Positions 37,281 to 44,158 of a DNA stretch of 64,000 nt are shown here, piece by piece (position 1 is the stretch's first letter; each line of letters opens with the position of its first letter). A program made the translations under genes and the position numbers. The notes below the pieces were generated by a model. The model was not told the DNA's origin, did no database searches, and saw only the letters and a program-made list of their open reading frames with translations. Source of the stretch: Tsuneonella suprasediminis (lineage in GTDB: Bacteria > Pseudomonadota > Alphaproteobacteria > Sphingomonadales > Sphingomonadaceae); NCBI RefSeq assembly GCF_003605755.1, contig NZ_RAHJ01000003.1, forward strand, positions 222,804 through 286,803, written 5' to 3'.

Positions 37281-38084
37281 TTACCCGCGTTTGTTCTGGT
37301 ACGTGATCCGTATCCGTACCCAGTCGCCCACTTGCGATACGCCGCCCACGCGCGGGGGACGCACTCTGAACTGCCATGCGGCCGCCAGAACTGCGCGGCC
37401 GATACCTGATCCGTTGGGCCATTCGTCTTCCAGCACGCAGTTTTCGACCCGATAATCGCGCACCGTCTGGCAGTTGATCAGCGCCCAGCCGGGGCCATTG
37501 GCGGTGGAGAGATATCCGCTCAGTTCGTCGGGATATGGCTCACGATACCATGCTGCCGCGTAGAGCGGCTGACCACCGGCGGTCGTGCCGACGCGCGGGG
37601 TATCGCCTGACGATCCCGTGTTGGGTGGGCCCATCGATCGATCGGGCGGGCCAGTCGGCAGCTTTGGCTTGATATTCGAGATATTCGACCCTGCCATCTG
37701 GTCGCGGGTGAGCGGGATCAGCGCAGCGGGCGGCGTGGTTGGCGCCGGGTTTGGAATGGGGACCGCCTGCGGTTGTGGCGGCGTCGGCTGTGGTGTGACA
37801 GGTGTGTTGGTGGCGACGCGTGGCGCGCTCTTCGCTGCCTTTTCCGGTTGCGGCGGTTCAGGGGTGTCCTTCGCCTTGTCCGGGCCGAATACGACGCTGA
37901 CGAGTGTTTCGCTCATATCCGCCTGCCGATGGCTGGCGACACCCAGCGTCAGCAGCAAGGCGATAATCCCGCCTTCGATGGCAAGCGCAAGGCCAAGCCC
38001 GGTAGCGCGCCGCCGCAGGCCGGGCCAGCGGTCGTCGATCCGCTCACCTAATCGGGCAGTCAGCGCGCGCAGGGATCGGAGCAT
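37281..38084 (-). CDS. TonB-like periplasm-spanning membrane protein of unknown role
   Basis: A protein of 267 residues. An N-terminal cytoplasmic stretch rich in arginine is followed by one membrane helix (about 28-50, LGLALAIEGGIIALLLTLGV), a long Pro/Thr/Lys-rich periplasmic linker (about 70-155) and a small C-terminal domain (about 170-267, with ENCVLEDEWPNGSGIGRAVLA). The layout is that of TonB or TonB-related energy transducers, but the C-terminal domain lacks an obvious TonB box-binding YP motif and carries one cysteine pair. No exbB or exbD is adjacent, so function is open. Confidence 0.65.
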   Translation of the reverse strand: MLRSLRALTARLGERIDDRWPGLRRRATGLGLALAIEGGIIALLLTLGVASHRQADMSETLVSVVFGPDKAKDTPEPPQPEKAAKSAPRVATNTPVTPQPTPPQPQAVPIPNPAPTTPPAALIPLTRDQMAGSNISNIKPKLPTGPPDRSMGPPNTGSSGDTPRVGTTAGGQPLYAAAWYREPYPDELSGYLSTANGPGWALINCQTVRDYRVENCVLEDEWPNGSGIGRAVLAAAWQFRVRPPRVGGVSQVGDWVRIRITYQNKRG

Positions 38085-38166
38085 CGAATCTCAAATACGG
38101 GTGGGAGTGGGGTCGCGTCGCAACACTATAGCGCCGCAACGCGACCGATACCACGGCGGACTGCGA

Positions 38167-38730
38167 TCAAAGCAGTTCGGACAGCATCCACAAGCCGACA
38201 GCGACGAACAACCCGGCGGCAATCCAGCGCACGACCTTCAGCGATACCCGTTCGACCAGTGCATTGCCCAGCAATACCGCCGGAACATTGGCGATCATCA
38301 TGCCCAGCGTAGTGCCCGCGGCAACCGCCAGTACCGACTGGAACTGCGCGCCGAGTGCGACAGTGGCGAGCTGCGTCTTGTCGCCCATTTCGACGATGAA
38401 GAACGCAACCAATGTCGTGAGGAATGCGCCGTGGCGCGTGACCGGGCTGTCATCTTCGTCGAACTTGTCGGGGATCAGCGTCCACAGGCCCATGACGATG
38501 AAGCTGACGGCGACGGCGATGCGGAACCAGTGTGCGTCGAAGAAACCGGCGGCCAGCTCGCCCACCCATGCGGCCAGCGCGTGATTGACGATGGTCGCGA
38601 AGAATATGCCTGCAATGATTGGCAGAGGTCGGCGGAATCGCGTGGCCAGAACGATAGCCAGCAGCATCGTCTTGTCGCCAATCTCCGCCAGCGCAACGAG
38701 TGCGGTGGAGGTAGTGAAGGCTTCGAACAT
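38167..38730 (-). CDS. TMEM165/GDT1 (UPF0016) family cation exporter, probably manganese
   Basis: A protein of 187 residues with six predicted membrane helices in two inverted repeats. Each repeat carries the family's ExGDK[TM] motif: LAEIGDKTMLLAIVLA near residue 14 and VEMGDKTQLATVALGA near residue 105. Bacterial relatives (MneA type) export Mn2+; others exchange Ca2+. A yybP-ykoY riboswitch directly upstream senses manganese in characterised cases, which supports Mn export. The start at 38730 (MFEAF) lies just after the hairpin of the RNA leader. Confidence 0.9.
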   Translation of the reverse strand: MFEAFTTSTALVALAEIGDKTMLLAIVLATRFRRPLPIIAGIFFATIVNHALAAWVGELAAGFFDAHWFRIAVAVSFIVMGLWTLIPDKFDEDDSPVTRHGAFLTTLVAFFIVEMGDKTQLATVALGAQFQSVLAVAAGTTLGMMIANVPAVLLGNALVERVSLKVVRWIAAGLFVAVGLWMLSELL

Positions 38731-38740
38731 CGAAAAGTCT

Positions 38741-38794
38741 CCAGGCCGGGCGGGTCGCAAGCGCAACAGCATCGCACCCACCCGCCCGGCCTGG
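38741..38794 (-). promoter_or_regulatory. Expression-platform hairpin of the Mn riboswitch
   Basis: On the minus strand, CCAGGCCGGGCGGGT and ACCCGCCCGGCCTGG form a perfect 15-bp stem with a 24-base loop, ending 10 bases before the ATG. The GGAG that would serve as ribosome-binding site overlaps the edge of the stem and CTTTT follows it, so the hairpin may block translation, stop transcription, or both, unless manganese reshapes the leader. Confidence 0.7.
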
Positions 38795-38799
38795 CGGGG

Positions 38800-38945
38800 G
38801 CGCAATGCCATTGGTCTCGCCCGGTGCCCACGGTGCCTGTTACGGCCCGCGTTGCTCCCCTGCCGCCATGGCCTCTCGGCCAAGTATGTTGACGGTCAGG
38901 TCCGATCCGGCATGGATCGGCGGCTACTCCCCAAAGGACAGAACG
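38800..38945 (-). ncRNA. yybP-ykoY (manganese) riboswitch aptamer
   Basis: Two hallmark loops of the aptamer are present on the minus strand: TTTGGGGAGTAGCCG (loop L1, at 38923-38932 for its GGGGAGTAGC core) and GCGAGACCAATG (loop L3, GAGACC at 38813-38818), with helices between them. In E. coli mntP and other genes this RNA binds Mn2+ and raises expression of exporters. Here it precedes a GDT1-type exporter. The remaining 144 bp up to the next gene at 39090 shows nothing recognisable except the divergent promoter space. Confidence 0.88.
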
Positions 38946-39089
38946 TGCGTTAGTGTAGCCCGCTCCACCTGTCCAGCCTTGTGCCTGTCTCGCTTTTCCG
39001 ATCCTATATCGGCATTTCGTCCGAGGTGGACTGTGAGCAGTGCGCTGCTATCGTCGAATGGTAACAGGCTTATCTGAAAGGACCTGCCG

Positions 39090-39992
39090 ATGTGCGATGA
39101 AACCGATCTTGCCCGATTTGCCGGACGCATCCGATCAAACGGGCTCAGTCGGCGCGGCTTCGGTGCGGCTGGAATGGCCGCCGGACTGGCGGCCTGCACA
39201 CAGACAGCCACCAATGGCGCGACCGGTTCCAGCGGTTCGGCGGTGACCAACGGCGGTCTGACGGAAACAATGGTGAGCATCCCGACCGCGGATGGCGCGA
39301 TGGATGCGTTCTTCGTCCATCCGGCGAAACCCGCAGCCGCGGTGATCGTGTGGCCCGATATTGCGGGCCTTCGGGATGCGTTCAAGGCGATGGCGCGGCG
39401 TCTGGCGGGGGAAGGCTATGCCGTGCTTGTCGCTAACCCGTATTACAGGGACGTGGCCGCGCCGCAATTTGCCGACTTTGCCACCTTTTTGGCCGCTGAC
39501 GGGTTCCAGAAAGTGAGCGCGTGGCGGGCGAAGATGGATGCCGATGCGGTCACGCGCGACACCGAGTCTGTGGTGGCATGGCTCGATAGTCAGGGGGCCG
39601 TGGATACCGGCAAAGGTATCGGCACACAGGGCTATTGCATGGGTGGACCTTATACCGTGTGGAGCGCGGCGGCGGTTCCCGGCCGGGTCAAAGCTGCGGC
39701 CAGCTTTCACGGCGGAGGGCTGGTGCGAGAGGGTGGCCAGAGCCCGCATGCGATGTTGCCGGATACGCAGGCAGGTTTCCTGTTCGCCATCGCCCAGAAC
39801 GACGATGCCAAACAGCCTGAGGCCAAGACTATCCTGCGCCAGTCGGCCGCTGCCGCAAAGCGCTCTGCCGAAATCGAAGTCTATCCTGCCGATCATGGCT
39901 GGACGGTGCCGGATTCGCCTGCATACAATCGTGAACAGGCCGAACGGGCATGGGGCAGGTTGCTCGCGCTTTATCGCACGGCTCTTGGTTGA
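39090..39992 (+). CDS. Dienelactone hydrolase family protein, Tat-exported
   Basis: A protein of 300 residues. The N-terminus has a twin-arginine motif LSRRGFGAAGMAAGLAAC; the cysteine ending it may also be lipidated. The alpha/beta hydrolase core has the DLH nucleophile motif GTQGYCMGG (Cys near residue 187), the acid in AQNDDAK and the histidine in PADHGW. Members open dienelactones or hydrolyse other esters; the exported location makes a classic chlorocatechol role unlikely. The ATG has AAAGGA seven bases upstream. Confidence 0.85.
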   Translation: MCDETDLARFAGRIRSNGLSRRGFGAAGMAAGLAACTQTATNGATGSSGSAVTNGGLTETMVSIPTADGAMDAFFVHPAKPAAAVIVWPDIAGLRDAFKAMARRLAGEGYAVLVANPYYRDVAAPQFADFATFLAADGFQKVSAWRAKMDADAVTRDTESVVAWLDSQGAVDTGKGIGTQGYCMGGPYTVWSAAAVPGRVKAAASFHGGGLVREGGQSPHAMLPDTQAGFLFAIAQNDDAKQPEAKTILRQSAAAAKRSAEIEVYPADHGWTVPDSPAYNREQAERAWGRLLALYRTALG

Positions 39993-40005
39993 TCGAAGAA
40001 GCGGG

Positions 40006-40353
40006 TTACTCGTTTCGGGTGGCGATCCAACTGCCGCAAATCACCAGAACAGCGATGGAAATGAAATACCACGGTTCGCCAAGGGTGAAGTAGGTGACCA
40101 CAGCGCCTGTCGCCATCGCGCCGATGGCCATCGTCTTGGCGCGGCGGCTGATTGCGCGCCGTTCGGTCCAGTCGCGCACTTGCGGCCCCCAAGAGGGGTG
40201 ATCGAGAATTTTCTTTTCCCATGCCGGGTTGGAACGGGCGAAGAAATAGACCGCCAGCAACAGGAAAGGAACGGTCGGCATCAGCGGCAGAGCCGCGCCA
40301 ATCGCCCCCAGCGCAACTGCGATCAGGCCAAGCGCGAGGTACAGGTGCCGCAT
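40006..40353 (-). CDS. DUF454 (YbaN) family inner-membrane protein
   Basis: A protein of 115 residues with about three membrane helices. The motif LGAIGAALPLMPTVPFLLLA near residue 15 and AYFFARSNPAWEKKILDHP-type continuation are the DUF454 signature, followed by two helices near the C-terminus. Function unknown. The start at 40353 lies one base after the sufE stop behind GCGGGA. Confidence 0.85.
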   Translation of the reverse strand: MRHLYLALGLIAVALGAIGAALPLMPTVPFLLLAVYFFARSNPAWEKKILDHPSWGPQVRDWTERRAISRRAKTMAIGAMATGAVVTYFTLGEPWYFISIAVLVICGSWIATRNE

Positions 40354-40354
40354 A

Positions 40355-40762
40355 TCATCCCGCTGCAATCCGCGCGGCGTGTTCTTTCACCAGCGCGATC
40401 ATATTGGGCACCCCTTGCGTGCGATTGGAACTGAGCTGATTTTTCAGGTCGAACGGTTCGAGGGCGGCCGTCACATCCATCGCCGCGACTTCGCTTGCGG
40501 GCCGGTCCTGCACGGCGGAGATGACCAGCGCGACGATACCCTTGGTGATCGCGGCGTTGCTGTCGGCCATAAAATGGAGTTTCTCAGCATCGCCCGTGGG
40601 ATAGACCCAGACCTGAGCCGAGCAACCGCGTACCAATGTGGCATCGGTCTTCAGTGCATCGGGCATTGTTTCCAGTTCACGCCCCAGTTCGATCAGCAGA
40701 CGATAGCGCTCGTCCGCATCGAGGAAATCATACTCTTCGGCAATATCGCTGATTGAACGCAT
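40355..40762 (-). CDS. sufE: SufE family cysteine-desulfuration protein
   Basis: A protein of 135 residues. DIAEEYDFLDADERYRLLIELG at the N-terminus and VRGCSAQVWV, with the sulfur-accepting cysteine near residue 45, identify SufE. SNRTQGVPNMIALVKEHA closes it. SufE takes persulfide sulfur from the SufS desulfurase and passes it to the SufBCD scaffold for Fe-S assembly. The suf operon itself is not in the window. It follows the psp operon on the same strand after 120 bp with no visible terminator. Confidence 0.93.
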   Translation of the reverse strand: MRSISDIAEEYDFLDADERYRLLIELGRELETMPDALKTDATLVRGCSAQVWVYPTGDAEKLHFMADSNAAITKGIVALVISAVQDRPASEVAAMDVTAALEPFDLKNQLSSNRTQGVPNMIALVKEHAARIAAG

Positions 40763-40882
40763 GAGGGGTGAGGTAGGGGTGGGCAGGCCGGAAGGAAAGA
40801 GCCTTGTGTGGTGTCCCACATTCCGAGCCTAAACGACGAGAGCGATCAATGAGGCGGTCGCACTGTAAGCGTCCGTTCCTTG

Positions 40883-41059
40883 TCAGCCGCCCAGCCCGCC
40901 AGGCCGGGTGAAGGCGTAATAAATTACGTAAAACCAGCTCAGAACCCCGTGGATCACCGCCCAGATAATCGATTTGTGCAGGCTCCACGAAATCGCGACT
41001 GCGAGTGCGCTGCCAAGGCCGATGCCAGCCTCTGTCGCACGGGTGGTCGGTTTGCTCAC
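40883..41059 (-). CDS. 58-residue membrane protein, last gene of the psp operon
   Basis: A very small open frame starting with GTG: MSKPTTRATEAGIGLG, then a hydrophobic stretch LAVAISWSLHKSIIWAVIHG and WFYVIYYAF, ending TRPGGLGG. It predicts a membrane hairpin or one long helix. GTG overlaps the stop of the preceding 82-residue gene (GTGA) and GGAG lies 8 bases upstream, so it is almost certainly translated with the psp genes. I do not recognise the family. Its YVIYY motif and position suggest a psp accessory protein. Confidence 0.72.
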   Translation of the reverse strand: MSKPTTRATEAGIGLGSALAVAISWSLHKSIIWAVIHGVLSWFYVIYYAFTRPGGLGG

Positions 41060-41304
41060 AGATCTACTCCACTGGCAATCGCTTCGAGTTTACGGATGCG
41101 TTCTTTCAGATCGGACAGTTCGATGCGGGCTGCGCCCATTGCGCTGCCTTGATCGGCTTCGGTCGGTGCGCGGACACTTGCGATGCCTCGCTCTAGCTCC
41201 CGTTCTTTCAGCGAAAGCCAGCCCTGCCATCCCTTCAGTCCGACGAAGGCGATAATCGCTACGGAAATCAGCAGGGCAGTGGAAACGATGATCTGTTCGG
41301 TCAT
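41056..41304 (-). CDS. 82-residue PspB-like membrane/coiled-coil protein, psp operon
   Basis: One N-terminal membrane helix (about 5-23, IIVSTALLISVAIIAFVGL), then a charged helix ending LKERIRKLEAIASGVDL. The C-terminal motif matches those of PspB and of the other small genes in this operon. GGAG lies 10 bases before the ATG; it follows the 88-residue gene by 26 bp. No known domain is recognised. A role in inner-membrane stress sensing alongside PspB/PspC is inferred from location and design. Confidence 0.75.
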   Translation of the reverse strand: MTEQIIVSTALLISVAIIAFVGLKGWQGWLSLKERELERGIASVRAPTEADQGSAMGAARIELSDLKERIRKLEAIASGVDL

Positions 41305-41330
41305 TGTCGAAAAGCTCCCGGTGCGGGCGA

Positions 41331-41597
41331 TCAGCGGTCGCGTAGCGCTTCGATCTCGTCGGCGACCCGACGGGAATCGAGGGCATTGCTGGAATTGGCG
41401 TCGGTCGCGATGCGTTCGAGGACACGGACCCGCTCGCGCAAATTTTCAACTTCGTGGCGCAGGGCGGCCTTTTCGGCATCGTTTGGCGGTACGGCACTGT
41501 CCCGGTGGCCGCGGTGTTCGGTGTTGTAGCGCACGATCCGCATCACTGTGAATGCGATGATTGCCACGATAGCTACAGCGGCGGAGAAGAAGCTCAC
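41331..41597 (-). CDS. 88-residue PspB-like membrane/coiled-coil protein, psp operon
   Basis: GTG start overlapping the stop of the preceding gene (GTGA). Residues 3-20 (FFSAAVAIVAIIAFTVM) form a membrane helix. The soluble part carries LRERVRVLERIATDANSS and ends VADEIEALRDR, the same two blocks seen in the 104- and 108-residue neighbours. Unknown family; the shared blocks point to duplication from a PspB-like ancestor. Confidence 0.77.
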   Translation of the reverse strand: MSFFSAAVAIVAIIAFTVMRIVRYNTEHRGHRDSAVPPNDAEKAALRHEVENLRERVRVLERIATDANSSNALDSRRVADEIEALRDR

Positions 41598-41920
41598 TGA
41601 ACCTTCTCCTTGCCATCGCGCAGTCGTTCGATCTCGTGGGTCAGGTGATAGCCGCTGTCGGTCACGATCTTTTCGACATTGGCGAGCCGGTCTTTGACGG
41701 AGCCGATTTCGGCCCGCAATTGCGCATTTTCCTGCGTCAGCAATTTCACCCGCTCTACCGCTTCGCCATCCGTCTTCGGATAGACGGCCTGACCCCATGC
41801 TCCATCGAGCGGGTAACCGTTCTTGATCCGCATCCAGGTGGTGGCGACCCAGCCGACAACTCCGGCGACTCCGACGATCATAACAAGCGGTGTGATGGTT
41901 TCAATGAGTTCGAGATTCAT
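41594..41920 (-). CDS. 108-residue PspB-like membrane/coiled-coil protein, psp operon
   Basis: A membrane helix near residues 9-30 (ITPLVMIVGVAGVVGWVATTW) is followed by the unusual insert RIKNGYPLDGAWGQAVYP and a coiled coil ending VKDRLANVEKIVTDSGYH and EIERLRDGKEKVQ. The motif is shared with its neighbours. ATG at 41920 overlaps the preceding stop (TGATG) and has AAGGAG eight bases upstream; a GTG one codon earlier is possible. Function unknown beyond the operon context. Confidence 0.8.
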   Translation of the reverse strand: MNLELIETITPLVMIVGVAGVVGWVATTWMRIKNGYPLDGAWGQAVYPKTDGEAVERVKLLTQENAQLRAEIGSVKDRLANVEKIVTDSGYHLTHEIERLRDGKEKVQ

Positions 41921-42234
41921 CACACGTTCTCCTTGCTGTGCAGTTCGTTGCGTTGCACAACGCTGGCGTCATCCACGTTCCGCTGATCGCGCAGCGCTTC
42001 GATCTGCGTGGCGACATCGTATCCCTTTTCGGTCACGATGCGTTCGAGCACTCGCACTCTGTCTTCCAGCGCCTGCACTTTGCTGGCGTACTGGGCTGCC
42101 TTTTCGGCAGTGGCGTCGGCTGTCGTGTTGACCCGTAATTCTGCCATTCTGCTCTGGTGTTTGGTCCAGATCGCGATAATGGGAATCGATAACGCGATGA
42201 TCGGAATGAATACGCCGATTGTTCCTGCGTCCAT
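41920..42234 (-). CDS. 104-residue PspB-like membrane/coiled-coil protein, psp operon
   Basis: A membrane helix near residues 5-23 (IGVFIPIIALSIPIIAIWT), then a basic stretch and a coiled coil with LEDRVRVLERIVTEKGYD and TQIEALRDQ. This is the clearest PspB-like copy: membrane helix, short linker, then the R-x3-LE-x-IVT motif. AAGGAG precedes the ATG by a suitable distance, 28 bp after pspC. The tail (about 20 residues) is polar. The exact role is unknown. Confidence 0.8.
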   Translation of the reverse strand: MDAGTIGVFIPIIALSIPIIAIWTKHQSRMAELRVNTTADATAEKAAQYASKVQALEDRVRVLERIVTEKGYDVATQIEALRDQRNVDDASVVQRNELHSKENV

Positions 42235-42262
42235 GACTCATAAACTCCTTGTCTCGGACCGT

Positions 42263-42643
42263 TCAGCGCAGGCGCTCGATTTCAGCCGACAGGCGCGGAT
42301 TGCTCGTCACGTAATATGTTTCCACATCGGCCAGACGGCGATCGATATCGCGGAAGCGGGCGCGGATTTCGCGGGCGGTTCGCTTCGGGCTCTGCCGCAC
42401 GCGCTGCCAGTATTTGGTTTCTTCCTGATCGACATAGAGATGCGGCGGCTTCGTGCTCAGCAGCATCCCGGCGACGAAATAGGCAGGCAGCAGGATCGGC
42501 GCGACCGTGAACAGAAGCGCGAGGAAACCCAGCCGGACCCACAGCGCATTGACGCCTGTGTAATCGGCAATCCCGGCGCAGACACCCATCAGTTTGGCAT
42601 TCTGCTTGTCGCGGTAAAGCGTGGTACGCGGGCTGGTGCTCAC
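42263..42643 (-). CDS. pspC: Phage shock protein C
   Basis: A protein of 126 residues. The PspC domain is evident: TLYRDKQNAKLMGVCAGIAD, then WVRLGFLALLFTVAPILLPA and a membrane region to about residue 65. The cytoplasmic or periplasmic tail ends IDRRLADVETYYVTSNPR and AEIERLR, blocks that recur in the small downstream proteins. PspC is an inner-membrane toxin-stress sensor that with PspB releases PspA from PspF. GTG overlaps the pspB stop. Confidence 0.93.
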   Translation of the reverse strand: MSTSPRTTLYRDKQNAKLMGVCAGIADYTGVNALWVRLGFLALLFTVAPILLPAYFVAGMLLSTKPPHLYVDQEETKYWQRVRQSPKRTAREIRARFRDIDRRLADVETYYVTSNPRLSAEIERLR

Positions 42644-42942
42644 AGTTTGGCTCCCTTCTTTTCGGCCATCATCCGTTCGAGTTCGTTGAGCGGCTGGTTG
42701 TCAACCGCACGGTCGTGCATCAGCCGGGTGGGGTGGAAATCGGGGTTGTCGCTGGCGACCAGCCGTTCGACAGTGTCCATCCGTTCGTCCAACCGCTTGG
42801 CCAGGCTGTAGAGTTCTTCCAGTAGCACTTCGTCGTCGGTGGTAATGGTAGCGGCGGTTTTCCACTTGGTGATGTAGTGCAGTACGATCCATGGCAGGCC
42901 GATGAAAATGGCCACGATTGCCATGACAGGTTCCAGATCCAT
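42640..42942 (-). CDS. pspB: Phage shock protein B
   Basis: A protein of 100 residues. One membrane helix (about 6-25, VMAIVAIFIGLPWIVLHYI), then a coiled coil with LYSLAKRLDERMDTVERLVA, typical of PspB, and a longer polar tail than the 74-residue E. coli protein. PspB works with PspC to signal inner-membrane damage. It begins 3 bp after pspA with a GGGGG site. Confidence 0.92.
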   Translation of the reverse strand: MDLEPVMAIVAIFIGLPWIVLHYITKWKTAATITTDDEVLLEELYSLAKRLDERMDTVERLVASDNPDFHPTRLMHDRAVDNQPLNELERMMAEKKGAKL

Positions 42943-42945
42943 CGT

Positions 42946-43650
42946 TTATTCCCCCTTGATATCGGTGCTGTCGTCGCTGCTGCTCATGCCCAGCGCGCGC
43001 TTCATTTCTTCCAGTTCGGCGTCGATCTTGTCGCCGCCCGCCAATGCATTGATTTCATCCGCCAGCGTTGGCTTGCCATTGCTATCGGCGATGCTCAGGG
43101 CTTCGGCGCGGCCTTCGGCATAATCGACCCGCCGTTCGAGCTGGTCGAAGCGAGCGAGCGCTTCATCCGCGCGTTCGTTGGTCATCAGGCTGCGCAGCTT
43201 GACGCGGTTTTCTGCGCTTTCCAGCCGCGCGGCTATGGCGGTCTGGCGGCTGCGGGCTTCGCGCAGGCGGACCTGCAGCTTGTCGATATCCTGCTCGTAA
43301 GCGCGCAGGGCATCGTCGAGCACGGCGATTTCCGCCTTCAACTGCTCGCCCATGTCGGCGGCTTTCTTCTTTTCGACCAGCGCGGCCCGGGCGAGGTCTT
43401 CGCGATCCTTGCTCAGCGCGAGTTGTGCCTTCTCCGCCCAGTCGGCCTGCAACTTGTCGAGTTTGACCGTGTGGCGGTGCATTTCCTTCTGATCCGCGAT
43501 CGTGCGCGCGGCGCTGGCGCGGACTTCGACCAGGGTTTCCTCCATTTCGAGGATAATCATGCGGATCATTTTGGCCGGGTCATCGGCCTTGTCGAGCATG
43601 TCGTTGAAGTTGGCCGCGATAATATCTCGTGTGCGGCTGAAGATACCCAT
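42946..43650 (-). CDS. pspA: Phage shock protein A (PspA/IM30, ESCRT-III-like)
   Basis: A protein of 234 residues from the start MGIFSRTRDIIAANFNDMLD. It is a long coiled coil (about 25-190) with IRMIILEMEETLVEVRASAA and KDREDLARAALVEKKKAAD, matching PspA. It binds stressed inner membrane, forms rods and oligomers, and holds PspF inactive when unstressed. GGAG lies 9 bases upstream of this ATG. The frame stays open a further 69 codons to an ATG at 43857 that overlaps the stop of the upstream 50-residue gene, so a longer form is possible (see findings). Confidence 0.93.
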   Translation of the reverse strand: MGIFSRTRDIIAANFNDMLDKADDPAKMIRMIILEMEETLVEVRASAARTIADQKEMHRHTVKLDKLQADWAEKAQLALSKDREDLARAALVEKKKAADMGEQLKAEIAVLDDALRAYEQDIDKLQVRLREARSRQTAIAARLESAENRVKLRSLMTNERADEALARFDQLERRVDYAEGRAEALSIADSNGKPTLADEINALAGGDKIDAELEEMKRALGMSSSDDSTDIKGE

Positions 43651-43853
43651 GAAGGCGACTCCGTAGTTGGCGATGTCCCGCTGCGCGCGGGATGACTGGG
43701 TGGGAGTTGGGCTCTGGCGCAGGCGTTCGACTTCCTGTTCGATCCGGCTCAGGAAAGGGCGAGCCGGAGCGCCATCGACACGGGCGGATTCGCTCTCGGT
43801 CGAAGAGGGGGACGTGCGCTCCGGCCCAAGGGGATCGTAAGAAGTGGGGCCAT

Positions 43854-44006
43854 TCATGCGAGGATCACCGTGTTGACCGGCGCATCTGCGGCGAAAGCGG
43901 GTGTCGCCTGAATCTGGCTGCTCAGCGCCACGAACGCGGCCATCGTCGCCACGCTGGCGAGAGCGGCCTGGCCAAGCTTGGTGCGAAGGAAACGACGGTC
44001 GAACAT
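43854..44006 (-). CDS. 50-residue exported or membrane peptide, first gene of the psp operon
   Basis: A short frame MFDRRFLRTKLGQAALASVA followed by a hydrophobic stretch (TMAAFVALSS) and ATPAFAADAPVNTVILA. It reads as a basic N-terminus plus hydrophobic helix with an Ala-x-Ala-like cleavage site (AFAA). AGGGAG lies about 10 bases before the ATG. It is the first frame behind the sigma-54 promoter and its TGA overlaps the ATG of the extended pspA frame. I do not recognise a family. It could be a real peptide or a translation-coupling leader. Confidence 0.6.
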   Translation of the reverse strand: MFDRRFLRTKLGQAALASVATMAAFVALSSQIQATPAFAADAPVNTVILA

Positions 44007-44042
44007 CTCAGCAAACTCCCTGTTGGTTACATTCCCCTAACA

Positions 44043-44057
44043 GCAAGGGGTGTGCCA
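44043..44057 (-). promoter_or_regulatory. Sigma-54 promoter of the psp operon
   Basis: On the minus strand TGGCAC-ACCCC-TTGC fits the sigma-54 consensus TGGCAC-N5-TTGC at every core base. Transcription would start about 12 bases beyond the TTGC, near 44031, leaving a leader of about 25 bases before the 50-residue gene. pspF, the matching activator, is divergent 100 bp away. Confidence 0.92.
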
Positions 44058-44158
44058 AACGTTATAAATGGCGTAATTACAGTAACTTGATGATTTTCGA
44101 CGAACGACATGTTGGTTTCAATTGCCAACAATCGGGAAATTCCACTATCTCTTGGCAA

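Noticed and set aside
38731..38883. A longer N-terminus for the GDT1 exporter
   Set aside because: The in-frame extension is translated riboswitch and hairpin sequence; the conserved protein starts at 38730.
40728..40988. An 86-codon minus-strand frame upstream of sufE
   Set aside because: It overlaps the better supported 58-residue psp gene in another frame and lacks a ribosome-binding site.
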